Source: Cenococcum geophilum 1.58 (Eukaryota > Ascomycota > Dothideomycetes > Gloniales > Gloniaceae). From it: a stretch of 64,000 nucleotides of DNA. Below the pieces are notes generated by a model. It had not been told where the DNA came from and ran no database searches. It saw nothing but the letters and a program-made list of their open reading frames with translations. The stretch lies in NCBI GenBank assembly GCA_001692895.1, contig KV748214.1, positions 744,001 to 808,000 on the forward strand. Reading direction: 5' to 3'. Made by a program: the position numbers and the translations under genes. Position 1 is the first letter of the stretch, and every line of letters starts with the position of its first letter. This document shows, piece after piece, positions 51,736-63,292 of this stretch.

Positions 51736-52072
51736 CCCTTCTGCAAGGCAAATCTATACCTACTAGCAGTCCTTAAGTATTATTTAAAGCTGGCATATTA
51801 ATTTAGGTACTCTAGCTGCGGTAAGAAGAGGGCGGCGGTAGTTGTGGGAGGGGTGCAGCCGCTACGACTCAGGGGCGTCGGGCGCGATAATAAGACAACA
51901 AATTGGAATCGGGCAAATCGGGCAACGTAGTCTTCTTCGCCAGGTTTGATTTGGTAATTCTAGCCATTAGGAATAGCTTGGGGAGCTATAGAAGTTGAGA
52001 TAATTTGGCTTAAAGTAGGTGTATATAGGCCCAAATACGCCGCGCGGGACTAACAAAAATCCGAACCGTGTA

Positions 52073-52145
52073 CCAGACCTTCTAACGAAGGTCTTGCCAA
52101 AAGCGGTTGGCGTCTTGGCAAGGTAAGCCTTGGCAAGAAGGTCTG
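52073..52145. repeat. Hairpin-forming inverted repeat
   Basis: Arms ccagaccttct (52073-52083) and agaaggtctgg (about 52135-52145) are perfectly inverted. A second inner pair uses cttggcaag / cttgccaa motifs. Subterminal hairpins are common in non-autonomous hAT elements. Confidence 0.75.
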
Positions 52146-52235
52146 GGAACGAGACAACAGCGTCGCTGGCAGCCAGCTGCTTATGTAAGCAGTCAGTCAG
52201 TGTATACAGCCATAACAGTCAGTCAGCGGTAAGAC

Positions 52236-52260
52236 TGCAGCGAGCTGTCAGCTCGCTGCA
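52236..52260. repeat. Perfect 12-bp-arm palindrome
   Basis: Arms TGCAGCGAGCTG and CAGCTCGCTGCA are separated by a single T. The same GCGAGC motif recurs near the right terminus (about 52963-53030). Confidence 0.9.
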
Positions 52261-52302
52261 TAGGTGGTAGGAAAGGATCAATTTGGTGGTGTTTTAAAGC
52301 TT

Positions 52303-52581
52303 TTAGTAGGGATTAAGGATCCAAGGATCTTCCGCTAAAATTCGGGCGGGAAACTCTGGGATATTTATATAAAATAGTATAGTTTTCTCCAAATTCCCCT
52401 TCGCGTCTACAGTCTTGCGCACGACCAGCTTCACCCCTTTCGCGCGAGATTTTAAATTCGGTACGCGCATCCAGTCTCGCTTAACTACCACCAACTATAC
52501 ATAGTAATAGTAGCGAAGCCATATGCTTGGCTGCGGCAATCGGCCTTCCTCCACAGTATCGTGATCTTCGTTAAATATCAT
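52303..52581 (-). pseudogene. Short unknown reading frame with one internal stop, carried by the hAT element
   Basis: A minus-strand frame of 93 codons from ATG at 52581 to TAA at 52303, starting M-I-F-N-E-D-H-D-T-V-E-E-G and ending D-P-W-I-L-N-P-Y. One in-frame TAG at codon 29 (52495-52497) fits a RIP-type CAG-to-TAG change, and the frame is otherwise open. It is also open for about 20 codons upstream of the ATG. The composition is protein-like, with mixed charged and aromatic residues and normal codon variety, unlike the repeat-derived frames. I recognise no domain. It could be a decayed remnant of the transposon's own gene or a captured host fragment. Confidence 0.4.
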
Positions 52582-53049
52582 GGTTTCCACCCGTATAATA
52601 TTGCTTATCGACCTCGTGTTTTGGCGGCTATAACGGAGGCGTAGTTAAGGGGGAGAAGAGGAAGCGTACGTCTTTAATTTAATTCTCCTAGCTAACTAAG
52701 GCGATTCTCTAGGGTAACTAAAAAGGTTTACCTAACCCCGCTACTACTAACTTTTTTAATGCCTGCGCGGTACGCCAACTAAATCTAACGATATCTAAAC
52801 ACTATATAGGGTTAGATTTAAGATCGGGCAACGTTAATATTTGTGTATATTAAAGATCTAAAATTTAGCTCTATAACTCTATTAGATCTATACAAATTAC
52901 CCGATTTAGATAAGCGCGCTAATAGCTGTGCAGTTAGCGTATACATATACCCAGCGAGCGGACAGCGAGCGATTTAATTAGTACAGTCAGTTAGCGGAGC
53001 TCGCTGAACGCTGACTGTTGGCTACACTGATATATTAAGACTTTATTAT

Positions 53050-53057
53050 AATTACCC
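53050..53057. other. Right target duplication of the hAT element (atatatta)
   Basis: Exact repeat of 28542-28549, flush with the right terminal inverted repeat. Confidence 0.8.
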
Positions 53058-53428
53058 CCCTAGAATATTTTACAGGACCGTTTTATTCTAGTATATTTAG
53101 AGCTAAGTACTCTACTATAATACCTTTATCAGCGACCTAGTTATTAAATTTACCTTTAAGCGATGTTTTGTTGTTAATATAGATTATAATAACTTTAAAG
53201 CCATAGCGTCGCTTAATTACATTATAATATTAAATAATTACTTAAGTGGTTAATAACTTTTTCGCGAGTGTCTTAACCTTATTTATTTAGGTTAAATCGT
53301 TAAGGAAATGGATAGTATATTAGTGTCCGTTATAAGCTTTAATTTCTTAAATTAAATATATATATATATATATATATATAGTAAAAAGGCCTTATCGCCT
53401 TATCTATAGGTGTCCTTCTTAATATTAC
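53058..53428 (-). mobile_element. Copia-II piece 4: integrase core region
   Basis: Minus-strand Copia integrase sequence. It adjoins piece 3 (28187-28549) in family order, so the hAT element interrupted this domain. The right end is the Copia-B insertion (target duplication attac, 53424-53428). It contains a simple (TA)n tract at about 53356-53381, which may have expanded after RIP. Broken. Confidence 0.8.
53356..53381. repeat. (TA)n microsatellite
   Basis: About 12-13 TA units inside the Copia-II integrase remnant. Confidence 0.95.
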
Positions 53429-53655
53429 TGTATAATTATAGCACCTGGTATACTAAACGCGTATTTACGCGTTTGGTGCACCAACTACTTATTTATAAAG
53501 CACTGACTAATTAGGGGGAGGGCGCGTCAGTATATAGACTATATAGTCTACCTTAATAGAATTGACAGTTACCACTATCTAAAAGAGCATATAATACTAT
53601 ACGTATTTCGTGCCTCTGGATATAACTTACTTATATTATTAAGTTAATACAAACA
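53429..53655 (+). repeat. 5' LTR of Copia-B
   Basis: A 227-bp LTR, TGTATAATT...ACAAACA. It has one CpG-rich TTACGCGTTTGGTGCACC unit where Copia-A has three. Confidence 0.9.
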
Positions 53656-56600
53656 CTAATTAGTAAGCGCGCACAGATTAGCAATTACTTAATACCTCCC
53701 CCCAAGCGATATATAACAGCGACTACCCGTTTATATCCTAGTACGACCTGCTAAAAGGTCGGAAGTTGGGGATTATAGACTATATCACTATCTCTATATA
53801 CTTATTTAAGTCTTAGTACGGTTTACTAGAAGTTTATAAATGCGAATATAGACCTTTATGGAACCCCCTACCCTCCTATAAACTATTATGGACCTATTAA
53901 TTGCCTTTACGGATATTATAAGACCTCTTAAACTATTACGGACCTGTTAATTGATTTTACGGACCGTTATAAGACCTCCTCCACCCGCTATAAGCCACTA
54001 CCACCCGCTATAAGCTCCTCTTAACCTATTATAGCTTATACAGACATACTACGCTATATAATATAGCAGATATAAGTAAGCAAATTAATAAAGGTTAAGA
54101 GAAGTGGAGTTAGGGAGTCGACCTTACGTCTATAAACGTCGTTAATAACTATATTAAGTTTAAAATCCTTAAATATGGATATTTTAAGTTTATAAACGAC
54201 GACCTATAGGAGCAATATAAGGAAGACTTTGCGGACTTTATAGAAGCTATTTTTAAGGCTTATAACCTTATAACTATCCGTAACCTATAAACCCTCCTAC
54301 GTAACTAAGGTGTATAGGTTAAAAAGGATAAGCGAGTTACTATTGCATGGTCTCTGTACGACATACTATATAAGGAGGACTAAACAGAATAGACTAAAGA
54401 GTAGATCCTAGATTATATTAAAACCAGCGGACTCTTTACTTTTTTTTAAACTTAATAGAATCTCTAGTCTTATAGACGACCTATTTAACTAAATTTATCC
54501 TATAGACTAAAGAGATCTTAAAATTAATCTTACGGGCTAAAGTATACCTAGTACTTAAGTTATGGACCATAATACCCCTGTAAACCAAAATACGGACTAA
54601 AACCCTTCCGTCGCTTAAGTTATAGATATATAAACTACCTAAATAAAGACCTATGGCAAGGAGCTAGCTAACCTAGCTAAGCTCTATACCGACGAATCTA
54701 AGTATAGCGGTGAAAACGACAACTTTAACTTTAAACTAACTATTTTTACAGACCTCTGTTAGAAGGCTAATATTCCTAAATAGGAGTTTAGCTAAGCCTA
54801 CTCTACTATACTGCGTGGCCTAGCCCTTAACCACTATTACACCAACCTTAAGAGTAACCCCCTTAGTATTCCCTTTAATAAGCTATATAAAGCTATACAT
54901 AACTACTTTAAAGGGCCAGAGTATAAGTGTAATATCCTTATATAATAGAATACGATTAAGTTACGGACTGTAATTAATAAGAATACCAAAAAATCGACTA
55001 TAGAGTGCTTGTAAATTCTTATTAAAGACCTTTAGTACCTATAGCACGGCCTTAATGCTAAGCTTTAAACAGACAACTTCCTATATAATAAACTTATTAT
55101 AGCTTGCTAGGAAGTAAAACCTTATAAATACGCCTGTTATAAGCCTATAGATACCTTAACTGGCCTTATTAACGATTTACAGTCCTCTATTATAATATAT
55201 GAAGTTTTAAACCTACTAGGTAGTACTTAAGCCTTTATTACGGACCTATAAAACCCGCAAACTAACTTAGATGCCTACTTTATGGACCGCCACTACCGCT
55301 AGCAGTACCTATACTAACTAAGTCCTACCTATAACCCCCGTAGTAACTCCTATATAAAAGTATACCCCCATAAACAAACCAGCGAGAAGTGCTTTATATG
55401 CGGTAAGGAAGGATATTGGTTTATAAGGCATACCTAAGAAGAACGTAATCAGTCTAAGAAGAGATTTAATAGTCGGATTAACTAGTTTATCTTAGACTAT
55501 AAAGGAAAGGAAGTGGAGGAGTCTCTTAACGAGTTAATGGAAGCCCTTATAATTAACTTTAACTTAGATACTTAGGAACAGGAGACCTTAAAGACGTTTC
55601 TAACTACTTTTAGACCTTTTATGGACGGCTAAGCCTTTAATATTACGACCGTATTAGCTGACCGCTCCTTTATATACTTAATCGCACCTAAAAACTAACC
55701 CGTAAGTATACCTGTTAAACCTATTATAGACGTTACGGACCATAAATAGGACCTATTTGCATATATCACCACAGAACGCTATACCCCTAAAGAATTCTAT
55801 AGCGTTATAATCGATATAGGTGCCTCTAAGAAGTCTACTATAGGTTATAGATAATACCTTATATATAAGACCACTATAAATAATAATACGGACATTAATA
55901 CTATATAAACTAGGGCTGTAAATGTCTAATTCGGCATTGGCTTAACCGTATTAATTAGATTAGTTGTAGTTAAGACTCTAATTGGCCTAGTTAACTTTCA
56001 TATAGTAAAAGCGGATACCCCTTTTCTACTCTGCCTTACGGATATAGATAGGTTATAGGTTTACTATAATAATGTTATAGACACCTTAATTGGCCCCGCA
56101 ACTGCCCTAGGAAGCAAGTATATTATCCTACCAATTATATAATAATTTGGACACCCGTTTTTAATATAGGGAGAGACTTTACAAACCTATATTTAGGAAT
56201 CTTTTAACTATAACCTATGCTACCTTACTAGTACTAAAATCCACCGCCTATACTGCCGTTTTAGCCACCTATTAGCCGAAAAGCTGTATAGAGTCCTTAA
56301 ACGCTTTAGATATAACGAAGTTAATAAGAAGGTAATTAACTACCTAACTAAATACTGTTCCTTTTGCTAGAAATATAAACGTTCCCTAGGCCGATTTAAG
56401 TTTACCCTTTATAAGGATCTTAATTTTAACCACTTAGTATATATAGACATTATGTATATTAACGGCAGCCCAGTATTATATATAATTAATAAGGCAACCT
56501 ACTATTAAGCCGCCCGTTAGTTATAAAATATATTTATAAAATATACTTAGGATATTTTACGGACCTACTAGATTAATATATACATTGGACCCCCTAAGTA

Positions 56601-59205
56601 TATTACCCACAACGCTAGTAGAAACTTTATTAGTAAGGAATTCCAATAGTATACTATAGCTATAGCTATTTTAATAAAAGCCGTTCTAGTTAAGGCGTAC
56701 TAGTCCGTTAGGCTTATTAAGCGAGCTTATCTAGCTCTATAGAGAGCTTACTAAATTATTATGGACGAGTGTAAGGATATTTAAAGGGAACTAGCTTTAC
56801 AGATGGCCGTAAAAGCCGTTAACGATACCGCTAGCCCTAATAGACTAGTACCCACCCTCTTGGTTTATAGAGCCTACCTAAGGATAGGTAAACTAGACCC
56901 TTCTGCCCCGTTTATTACAGATTAAGCAACCGCAATATAGAAGGCAATAGCTAAAATAGTTAAGTTACGGGCCAAATAAACTGTTAATAGCGCCCTATAC
57001 TACCGTAATAGACCTAATATAATATTAGTATACGACCTCCCGCTTAATTCTAAAGTCCTTATATAGCGTAAGAGCGGCAATTAGACTAGACCTTATTGTT
57101 TACTAGCTATAGAAGACGAAACGTACTACGTATAACTTCTTAGCGGACTAACTAGCTTTAGAAGCACGTCTATAAAACCCTATTTTTGGTCTAAAAATAC
57201 CTATAACGTTAAACTAGATAAACTGGAAGCACCCTTACCTACTCTAGAAGTCCCCTGTAAACTTACTAAACCTACTAAACCTGCTATAAAGCGTGGCCGA
57301 GGATGCCCCTAAAAGCACCCTATAACTAAGAACCCTATAATAAAGAATTACTTAACCTCCGCAGGCACATCCGCAAGGTAACCCCTACCTATAGATATAT
57401 TAGTTCTAGTATAGGAAACCCCTTTTATGGACTTATAATGTAAAGAGATTAATAGACTACTTAAAAAGGGCGTCTTTACGGTTATAATGGAAAAAGACGT
57501 TCCGCAAGGCGTCTGTATATTTAACTTACGCTTTATTAATGAGATTAAGCACCCTAGTACTAACAAAGCCTTTAAGAAATTAAGGCTTGTTATATAAGCT
57601 TATAATAACTAAGGAAAGGACTTAGTCCTTACGTAATCGCCTATAATTTAATAAGTTAGTTAACGGATTATACTTATACTTATGCCTAGACTACAGCAAA
57701 CTAAACCTATAGCCCTCTACTTACGGGATATCTTGTAAGCCTATATATAGTCTAATACCTACCTAAGCAGAGATATCTATATACAACTACCCCTTAAGCT
57801 TAATTTACAACTAGAAACAATTTTATAGGTTATAAAACCCCTTTATAGAGTGCCAGAAGCTAAAAACTACTGGTTTAAGATATATTACTAGTATTACGTC
57901 TATAAGCTTAAGATAGAGCAGTTAATATATAACCCCTACCTCCTATATACCCCATTAAACGGCCTTAGTATTATTAGACTCTAAATAGATAATACCCTCT
58001 TTTTAGCGGACCAGACTTTTGTGGATATAGAAGAGACTAAACTATAAAAGGCTAAGTTCCTAGTAAAACTGTAAGAGTAGTTAACTAAGCAGACCCTAAT
58101 TAAGTTTAATAGAGGTTTAATTAAATAAAAGGGCAACCTAATCTAGCTAACTTAGGAACGCCAAGCTTAAAAACCTAAGGCTTATTATAGTAAAGCCTAC
58201 GGACCTTACTAGCTCCCGCGGAGAGACCCGTAAGACTATAAATATAAAGGACTAATACGTTATATAGCGTGCAAGAGGCGTCTATATTACTATAGTCTAT
58301 TAACCCAAATCTGCCTATAATTTATCCTTTGCGGCCTAGGTAACAGATCTACAAGAGGAAAATATTAAGTAGCTTAATAAACGTATTTAGTGGCAAATTG
58401 ATAATACAATAAGAGGACTTACTTTTGTGCCGCTAGACCTAAATTCCCTTAGCTTACTGGTATTTATAGATGCCTCCTTTACTAATAATAGGGACCTATT
58501 ATTATAAATTGGCTTTGTAATTGTACTTATGGACTATAATTAGGATGCAAATATACTCTACTAGTCTTTAATTAAATGTAAACGAGTAACCCGTAGTATA
58601 CTAGCTTCTAAGCTATATGCACTAGCTTATGGCTTTAATATAGGAGCCGCAATTAAGTTAACAATCTAGAAGATCCTATAATTGGAGCAATTACCCCTGG
58701 TTCTATGCACCGATTTAAAGTCCCTTTACGACTGTATAGTTAAACTAGGTACAATACAAGAGAAGAGGCTTATAGTCGACCTAATGTGCTTACGTTAGGC
58801 TTACGAACGGCGTAAGATTATAGAGGTTAAATGGATTAGCAGCGGAGATAACCTAGCAGACGCTATGACTAAGGTAAAGCTGTGTTAAGCTCTTAAAACT
58901 CTAATTAACACAAATAAGCTTAATCTAAAGGTTATAAAGTGGGTGGAACGAGACTAACGGAGTACTTATGGTTCATTTACGGTCCGTTAGAAGGCCGTAT
59001 AGTTCATTTACGGCCCATCGGAAGGCTATACGATTCATTTTACGGACCATGAGTAGGACTTACAGCTAGACTAAAGCATTGTTTGGAAGGCAGCCTAGAA
59101 GGCACTTCGGGAGAAATTCCTTATGTATTTCTTTTGTATTTTATAGTTCTATTAAAGCAATTACGGAGGCTATATACAAGTGGGTCTATTTTTAAGTGCC
59201 GCTAG

Positions 59206-59432
59206 TATATAATTATAGCACCTGGTGTATCAAACGCGTATTTACGCGTTTGGTGCACCAACTACTTATTTACAAAGCACTGACTAATTAGGGGGAGGGC
59301 GCGTCAGTATATAGACTACGTAGTCTACCTTAATAGAATCGACAGTCACTACTATCTAAAAGAGCATACAATACTATACGTATTTCGTGCCCCTGGATAC
59401 GACTTACTTATATTATTAAGTTAATACAAACA
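59206..59432 (+). repeat. 3' LTR of Copia-B
   Basis: A 227-bp LTR equal in length to its partner, followed directly by attac. Confidence 0.9.
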
Positions 59433-59437
59433 ATTAC

Positions 59438-60612
59438 CTTATAAGCTTTACTAACTATATAGGTTTTATATTTAATTATTATAGGGCCTTATACAATCGC
59501 CCTAGTCACTTCCTTAAGCAATTACTTAATTATAACACTTTTTATATATCTAAGTTGACTATACCAAAGCCATCTGTCTACCTTTTAATTTAGTAGAGGT
59601 TCTGTTAATTAAGCCGCAAAGGATATATCCTCTATTATTCTTAGCTTTAATTTGTTATATTTAAGAGTTACCTAACTATAGTAATATCCGCAATATGCGA
59701 ACTTCTTACTACCGCGATAGTAGAGGTAGTTATACTTATTATACTAAAAGACTTCCTTTTTATTAAGTCTACGATTATAGACTAGATTTATATAAAATCC
59801 TAATATATACGCAGCCTTATTTAAATTTTTTTTTATACTTTCCTAATGAGGTAATAATTATAACTTTAGCTGTTCTAAAGCCTTTAATATTTTTTATATT
59901 AGATCTAGTATATACCTAATTACTAGCTAGTTAAATATTTCCTATAAACCTTACTTAGTCGTTAATAACGTATAGGGTTATTATAGGGGTAAGAATTATA
60001 CTATTATATAGAGCGTAATTAGATATAATATAAGCTCTAGCTTAATAAACTGCAAAGCTTCCTAATAGGTTACTAGGTAAGCTCTTCTGCTTTATATTAT
60101 TTAGCTTCTTATTAAATAATGCTTTATTTCTTAACTAATTAATTATAGCCTTAAATTTAGGTAAAGAATTAGCAAGCTTCTACTCTACTAACTATTTTTT
60201 AAATTATTTAATTTCTATCCTAATAGTTAAATTAATTTAATAAGATAGTAACAGTTCTTATATGGGAAAATTAGTCCGTATAGGAACGGCTTTATCTATT
60301 CCTTCTTATCTATCCTTTTTAAAGGCTTTACTTCCGATTTAGTATCTAATTTATCTTCCGATTTAAGCTTATTAATTAGCTCTTTTTTAAAGCTGGCTAT
60401 ATAGGATCTATGCTAGCTCCTTACCTTCTAAGCTAACTCTAAGCAACGGTAATTATAGTAGACTTCGATAATATTATAAAGGGTAAATAGATATTCCTTC
60501 TTCTACTTAAGCTTCTATAATTTACTTAATTAGTATTCTAACCAATTTAATAAGATAAATTTAACGGTATATATAAAGTCTTTAACTGGTTAATTACTAT
60601 CTACCTTAGGTA
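59438..60612 (-). mobile_element. Copia-II piece 5: integrase N-terminus and gag region
   Basis: Minus-strand sequence with the Copia pre-integrase (GAG-pre/zinc-binding) region at about 59440-59640, adjoining piece 4 across Copia-B, and gag-like sequence to 60612. The right end is a SINE insertion with target duplication ctaccttaggta (60601-60612). Broken and RIP-mutated. Confidence 0.75.
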
Positions 60613-60955
60613 ATATACTAGACCAGTTCCGGGTTGCAAAGGAAATGGTAATAGAAGGCAAAGGGGCGAGCAACAGGCGCCTCCTAATGACTCTACAGTA
60701 GTAGAGTAAAGTTTGCGATACTAGCGCGTCCGTAGGCTTGTTACAGCAGCAGTAGTTCCTAAGGAGGTTAAAAAGTAAGGTAGTAGAGCACCATAGGTAA
60801 CTTATAAGCGCTAAGTAGGCGAGTCCTAAAAGGCAGGGAGATAAATTACGGGGTTTTCTTAAATCGAGTTTTCTCCCTATATGTAAATAAGGAGTAGTCC
60901 GCGTAAGCATAATAGGGATCCGAATCGGACGTTAAGCAATGAATTATTATTATTA
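60613..60955 (+). mobile_element. SINE-like element, apparently full length (343 bp)
   Basis: A non-coding element between exact 12-bp direct repeats ctaccttaggta (60601-60612 and 60956-60967), ending in a gaattattattatta tail. The last about 260 bp recur at 37251-37511. CpA and TpG are well preserved at the 5' end (60640-60700), so it is lightly RIP-mutated. The tail segment gcaat(g/a)aat resembles the LINE tails of this window, suggesting mobilisation by a Tad1-like LINE. I could not place convincing RNA polymerase III A and B boxes, so the class of parent RNA is unknown. A 106-codon minus-strand frame covering it has no support as a gene. Confidence 0.7.
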
Positions 60956-60967
60956 CTACCTTAGGTA

Positions 60968-61117
60968 GATTAACCTTCCTATAATCCTTATATACCTTCT
61001 CCTATTTATAGAGCCACTTTTTAATATTCTAACTCTTTAGGGCCTTCTTTATTTTCTAGTATTAAGTAACTAGGTTAAGCTTCTAAGTATTATTAGTTGG
61101 AGTAATAGCCTACTTAA
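60968..61117 (-). mobile_element. Copia-II piece 6: gag region
   Basis: About 150 bp that continue the gag-like region after the SINE. It is cut at 61118 by the LTR of Gypsy-B3. The 5' LTR of Copia-II is not in the window or not recognisable. Confidence 0.6.
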
Positions 61118-61513
61118 TATAACGAAGCCTTGTAGGAAATACTACGATAGACTTATTAATAGGCTAGATATATAGGTAACTAATAAGTTAATAGCTATAA
61201 TATAACTAGTGGAGTGGTTACCTAATAGATTAACTTTAATTATATTCTAAGATTTACTATAAAGAAGAGAACTATTTAGGTAGGGACTGTAGTCCTTTAA
61301 ATATATAATACTGCGCCTAAGAAATATATTAGTACGTTAGTATGTTAGTACGTTACGTTCCTATATTCTAAACTTATAATATAACTATCTATATAACTTA
61401 GCTACCTTTTATCCTATAGCTTAATTAGTTCTAGCGCCTCCTATACTATCTTAACTAACTTATTTATATCTTTTTTTAGTAATTATACTACTACTAATAT
61501 AAGGTCCGTAATA
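61118..61513 (-). repeat. 3' LTR of Gypsy-B3
   Basis: Starts TATAACGAAGCC and ends GGTCCGTAATA on the plus strand, the inverse of the B2 LTR ends. It is about 22 bp shorter than the B2 LTR. Confidence 0.85.
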
Positions 61514-63292
61514 CTATCCCCTTTCTCTTTATCTTTATCCTTGAAGATATCTCCTATCTCTAAGTTGTTTATTAAAGGTATAGCATTCCCGTTCTTAATT
61601 TAATAACCTTTATTATTTCTAATACCTCCTATTAGATCCTTTATGTCTAATTATTATAACTAGCTAATAACGTTTATTCTTTTGCTTAGTAAAGTTATAC
61701 TATCCTATTCTTATTATATAGAGAAGAAGTTAGTATATATTATAATTACGGCTCCCTTTAGTTATCAACCTTTTTCTTATACTAAGTATACGCAAGCGAA
61801 TATACGGTCGTCCTATAATATTTAATCCGTCTTTAACGCTAAATATATACGTCTCGCAATTCTATATAATTATCTTATTCCTTATCTAATTTATCTTAGG
61901 GTTTTGCGTATTAGTAGTAGCTAAGAGACTAGAGAGTAAGCTAGCTAAGGCTCTTACTAAGGTTTAATAATGTTTTAATAAAGCATCTTAGGCCCTAAAG
62001 GCTTAACTAGATACTTATACTTAATTATTTTGTCTAGTAAAGGTTTATAAAAAGGTACGCTCTAAAGAGGTATATTTAGTTAAGTAAGGTCTCTCTAAGC
62101 TTAAGGCTAAGGAGGCTAAAAAAGATTCTAATTTAGAAGAGATAGAAATAACTTATACGTTAGCGGTAGATCCCTTAGATAATCCGGTTCGTCTATTACC
62201 TTTAACTAATCCCTTTATCTTTAGCTCCTTTTTAATATTACCTAACCTATTCTCTTTTAATACTCCTATACCTTTCCTATAGAGTTCTTTAAGTTCTATA
62301 GTAGCTCCTAGGTAGTCTTATTATAACCTATCCACTTTACTTTATACTATATTTTGTTATTAATGTCCTTATAATTAATAATCCTTAAAACCTACTATTT
62401 ATCTTCCTCTTGTCCTCTATACGTGTCTACTTTATAAACTAGTAGTTCTATATCTCTATACGCTAGCTCTAGTATCGCAATATACTATATAGGGTAGATT
62501 TTTATTTTCATAGGTAAGTTAAGTCTGTATATAACTTCTAAGATCTTAGCTATAATTTTAAATAGTCCTAGTCTAACGTAATCTAATTTCTTACTTAGTT
62601 ATTAACTTGTAAAATTTTTATATAATAGCTATACTTTATCCCCCTTCTTAAGATCTAGTTCCTTAGATCTCTTAGCGTTATAGTACTTTTTTATCTTTTT
62701 TTATACCAATTTCGCTATAATGTAGAGATCTTTATAGAGATTTATTAGAGTTTCTATTCTCTACTTTACTATTTTACTTATTTTCTTTACTTATTATAGT
62801 AATAATAATATTTTAGGCTTATACCCGTAATTCGCCTAAAATAGTAATATCTCTATACCTTTTTATAGTGTTATATTATATATAAACTATATAACTAGTA
62901 GTAATAATACCTAATTATTTTATACGTAATTAATATAATGCCTTAAATACTATTCTAGTATCTAATTTAGTCTTTTTATCTATCTATCCGTCTGCGGGTA
63001 ATATATAGTAGAAGTTACTACTTAAACTCCTTATTCCGCTAAAAATACTTCCTAAAATACTACTATAAATCTTAGATCTCTATCTAATATAATTTTACTT
63101 AGTGCCCTATATCTTATAAATACTTCTTTAATATAGATTCTAGCGATATCTTCTATTAAGATTTCTTCTATATATGCTATAAAGTAGCCCTATTTAGTTA
63201 ACTTATCTACTATTATAAGAATTATATCGTGCTCTTATTCGGTAATAGGATCTCTTAACTTTAGTAACTTTATAATAAAGTTCTATAATATT
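61118..63292 (-). mobile_element. Gypsy-B3: 3' part of a minus-strand chromovirus (cut by B4)
   Basis: A left-hand 3' LTR (61118-61513, about 396 bp), then, reading right to left, integrase (about 62640-63292), chromodomain (about 62290-62430) and 3' noncoding DNA (61514-62200). It is homologous in inverted orientation to 17700-19393 of B2. It is interrupted at 63293 by B4, and the rest lies beyond the window. Broken and RIP-mutated. Confidence 0.85.

Larger units (their letters stand above)
28550..53049. mobile_element. hAT-type DNA transposon, now a 24.5-kb composite
   Basis: The left terminus CAGTGTGGCCAACAGGCAGCG (28550) and the inverted right terminus CAGTGTAGCCAACAGTCAGCG (ending 53049) match at 19 of 21 positions and fit the CAGTG...GCCA style of hAT ends. 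Identical 8-bp duplications (atatatta) lie flush outside both. Copia-II integrase sequence stops at 28549 and its neighbouring part begins at 53058, which independently confirms the limits. The element's own sequence is about 2.4 kb (28550-29250 and about 51200-53049). The rest is nested LINEs, Gypsy-A3, a SINE and Copia-A. No hAT transposase is recognisable, so it was probably non-autonomous. Confidence 0.8.
51736..53049. mobile_element. Right arm of the hAT element
   Basis: Mixed-composition DNA with GC-rich patches (51825-51900, 52030-52270, 52430-52660) that kept many CpA and TpG. It contains a hairpin (52073-52145), a perfect palindrome (52236-52260), an inverted counterpart of the left arm (about 52040-52200), an internal terminus-like copy (CAGTGTATACAGCCATAACAG at 52198), a minus-strand reading frame (52303-52581), and GCGAGCG-type subterminal motifs before the right terminal inverted repeat. 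Confidence 0.7.
53429..59432 (+). mobile_element. Copia-B: LTR-bounded Copia retrotransposon inserted in Copia-II
   Basis: A 6004-bp plus-strand sibling of Copia-A with 227-bp LTRs on both sides and the target duplication attac (53424-53428 and 59433-59437). Domain order matches Copia-A: gag (about 53770-55350), knuckle region (about 55385-55440), protease (about 55790-55860), integrase (about 56250-57070), reverse transcriptase (about 57380-58070), RNase H (about 58440-58890). It is more strongly RIP-mutated than Copia-A, with fewer and shorter open stretches. Structurally whole but dead. Confidence 0.92.

Noticed and set aside
52198-53049. A smaller, separate 852-bp hAT copy using the internal CAGTGTATACAGCC motif
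   Set aside because: The 8 bp left of 52198 do not match atatatta on the right, whereas the 8 bp left of 28550 do.
60590-60910. 106-codon minus-strand frame
   Set aside because: It covers the SINE almost exactly and crosses its target duplication; a related SINE copy at 37251 does not conserve it.
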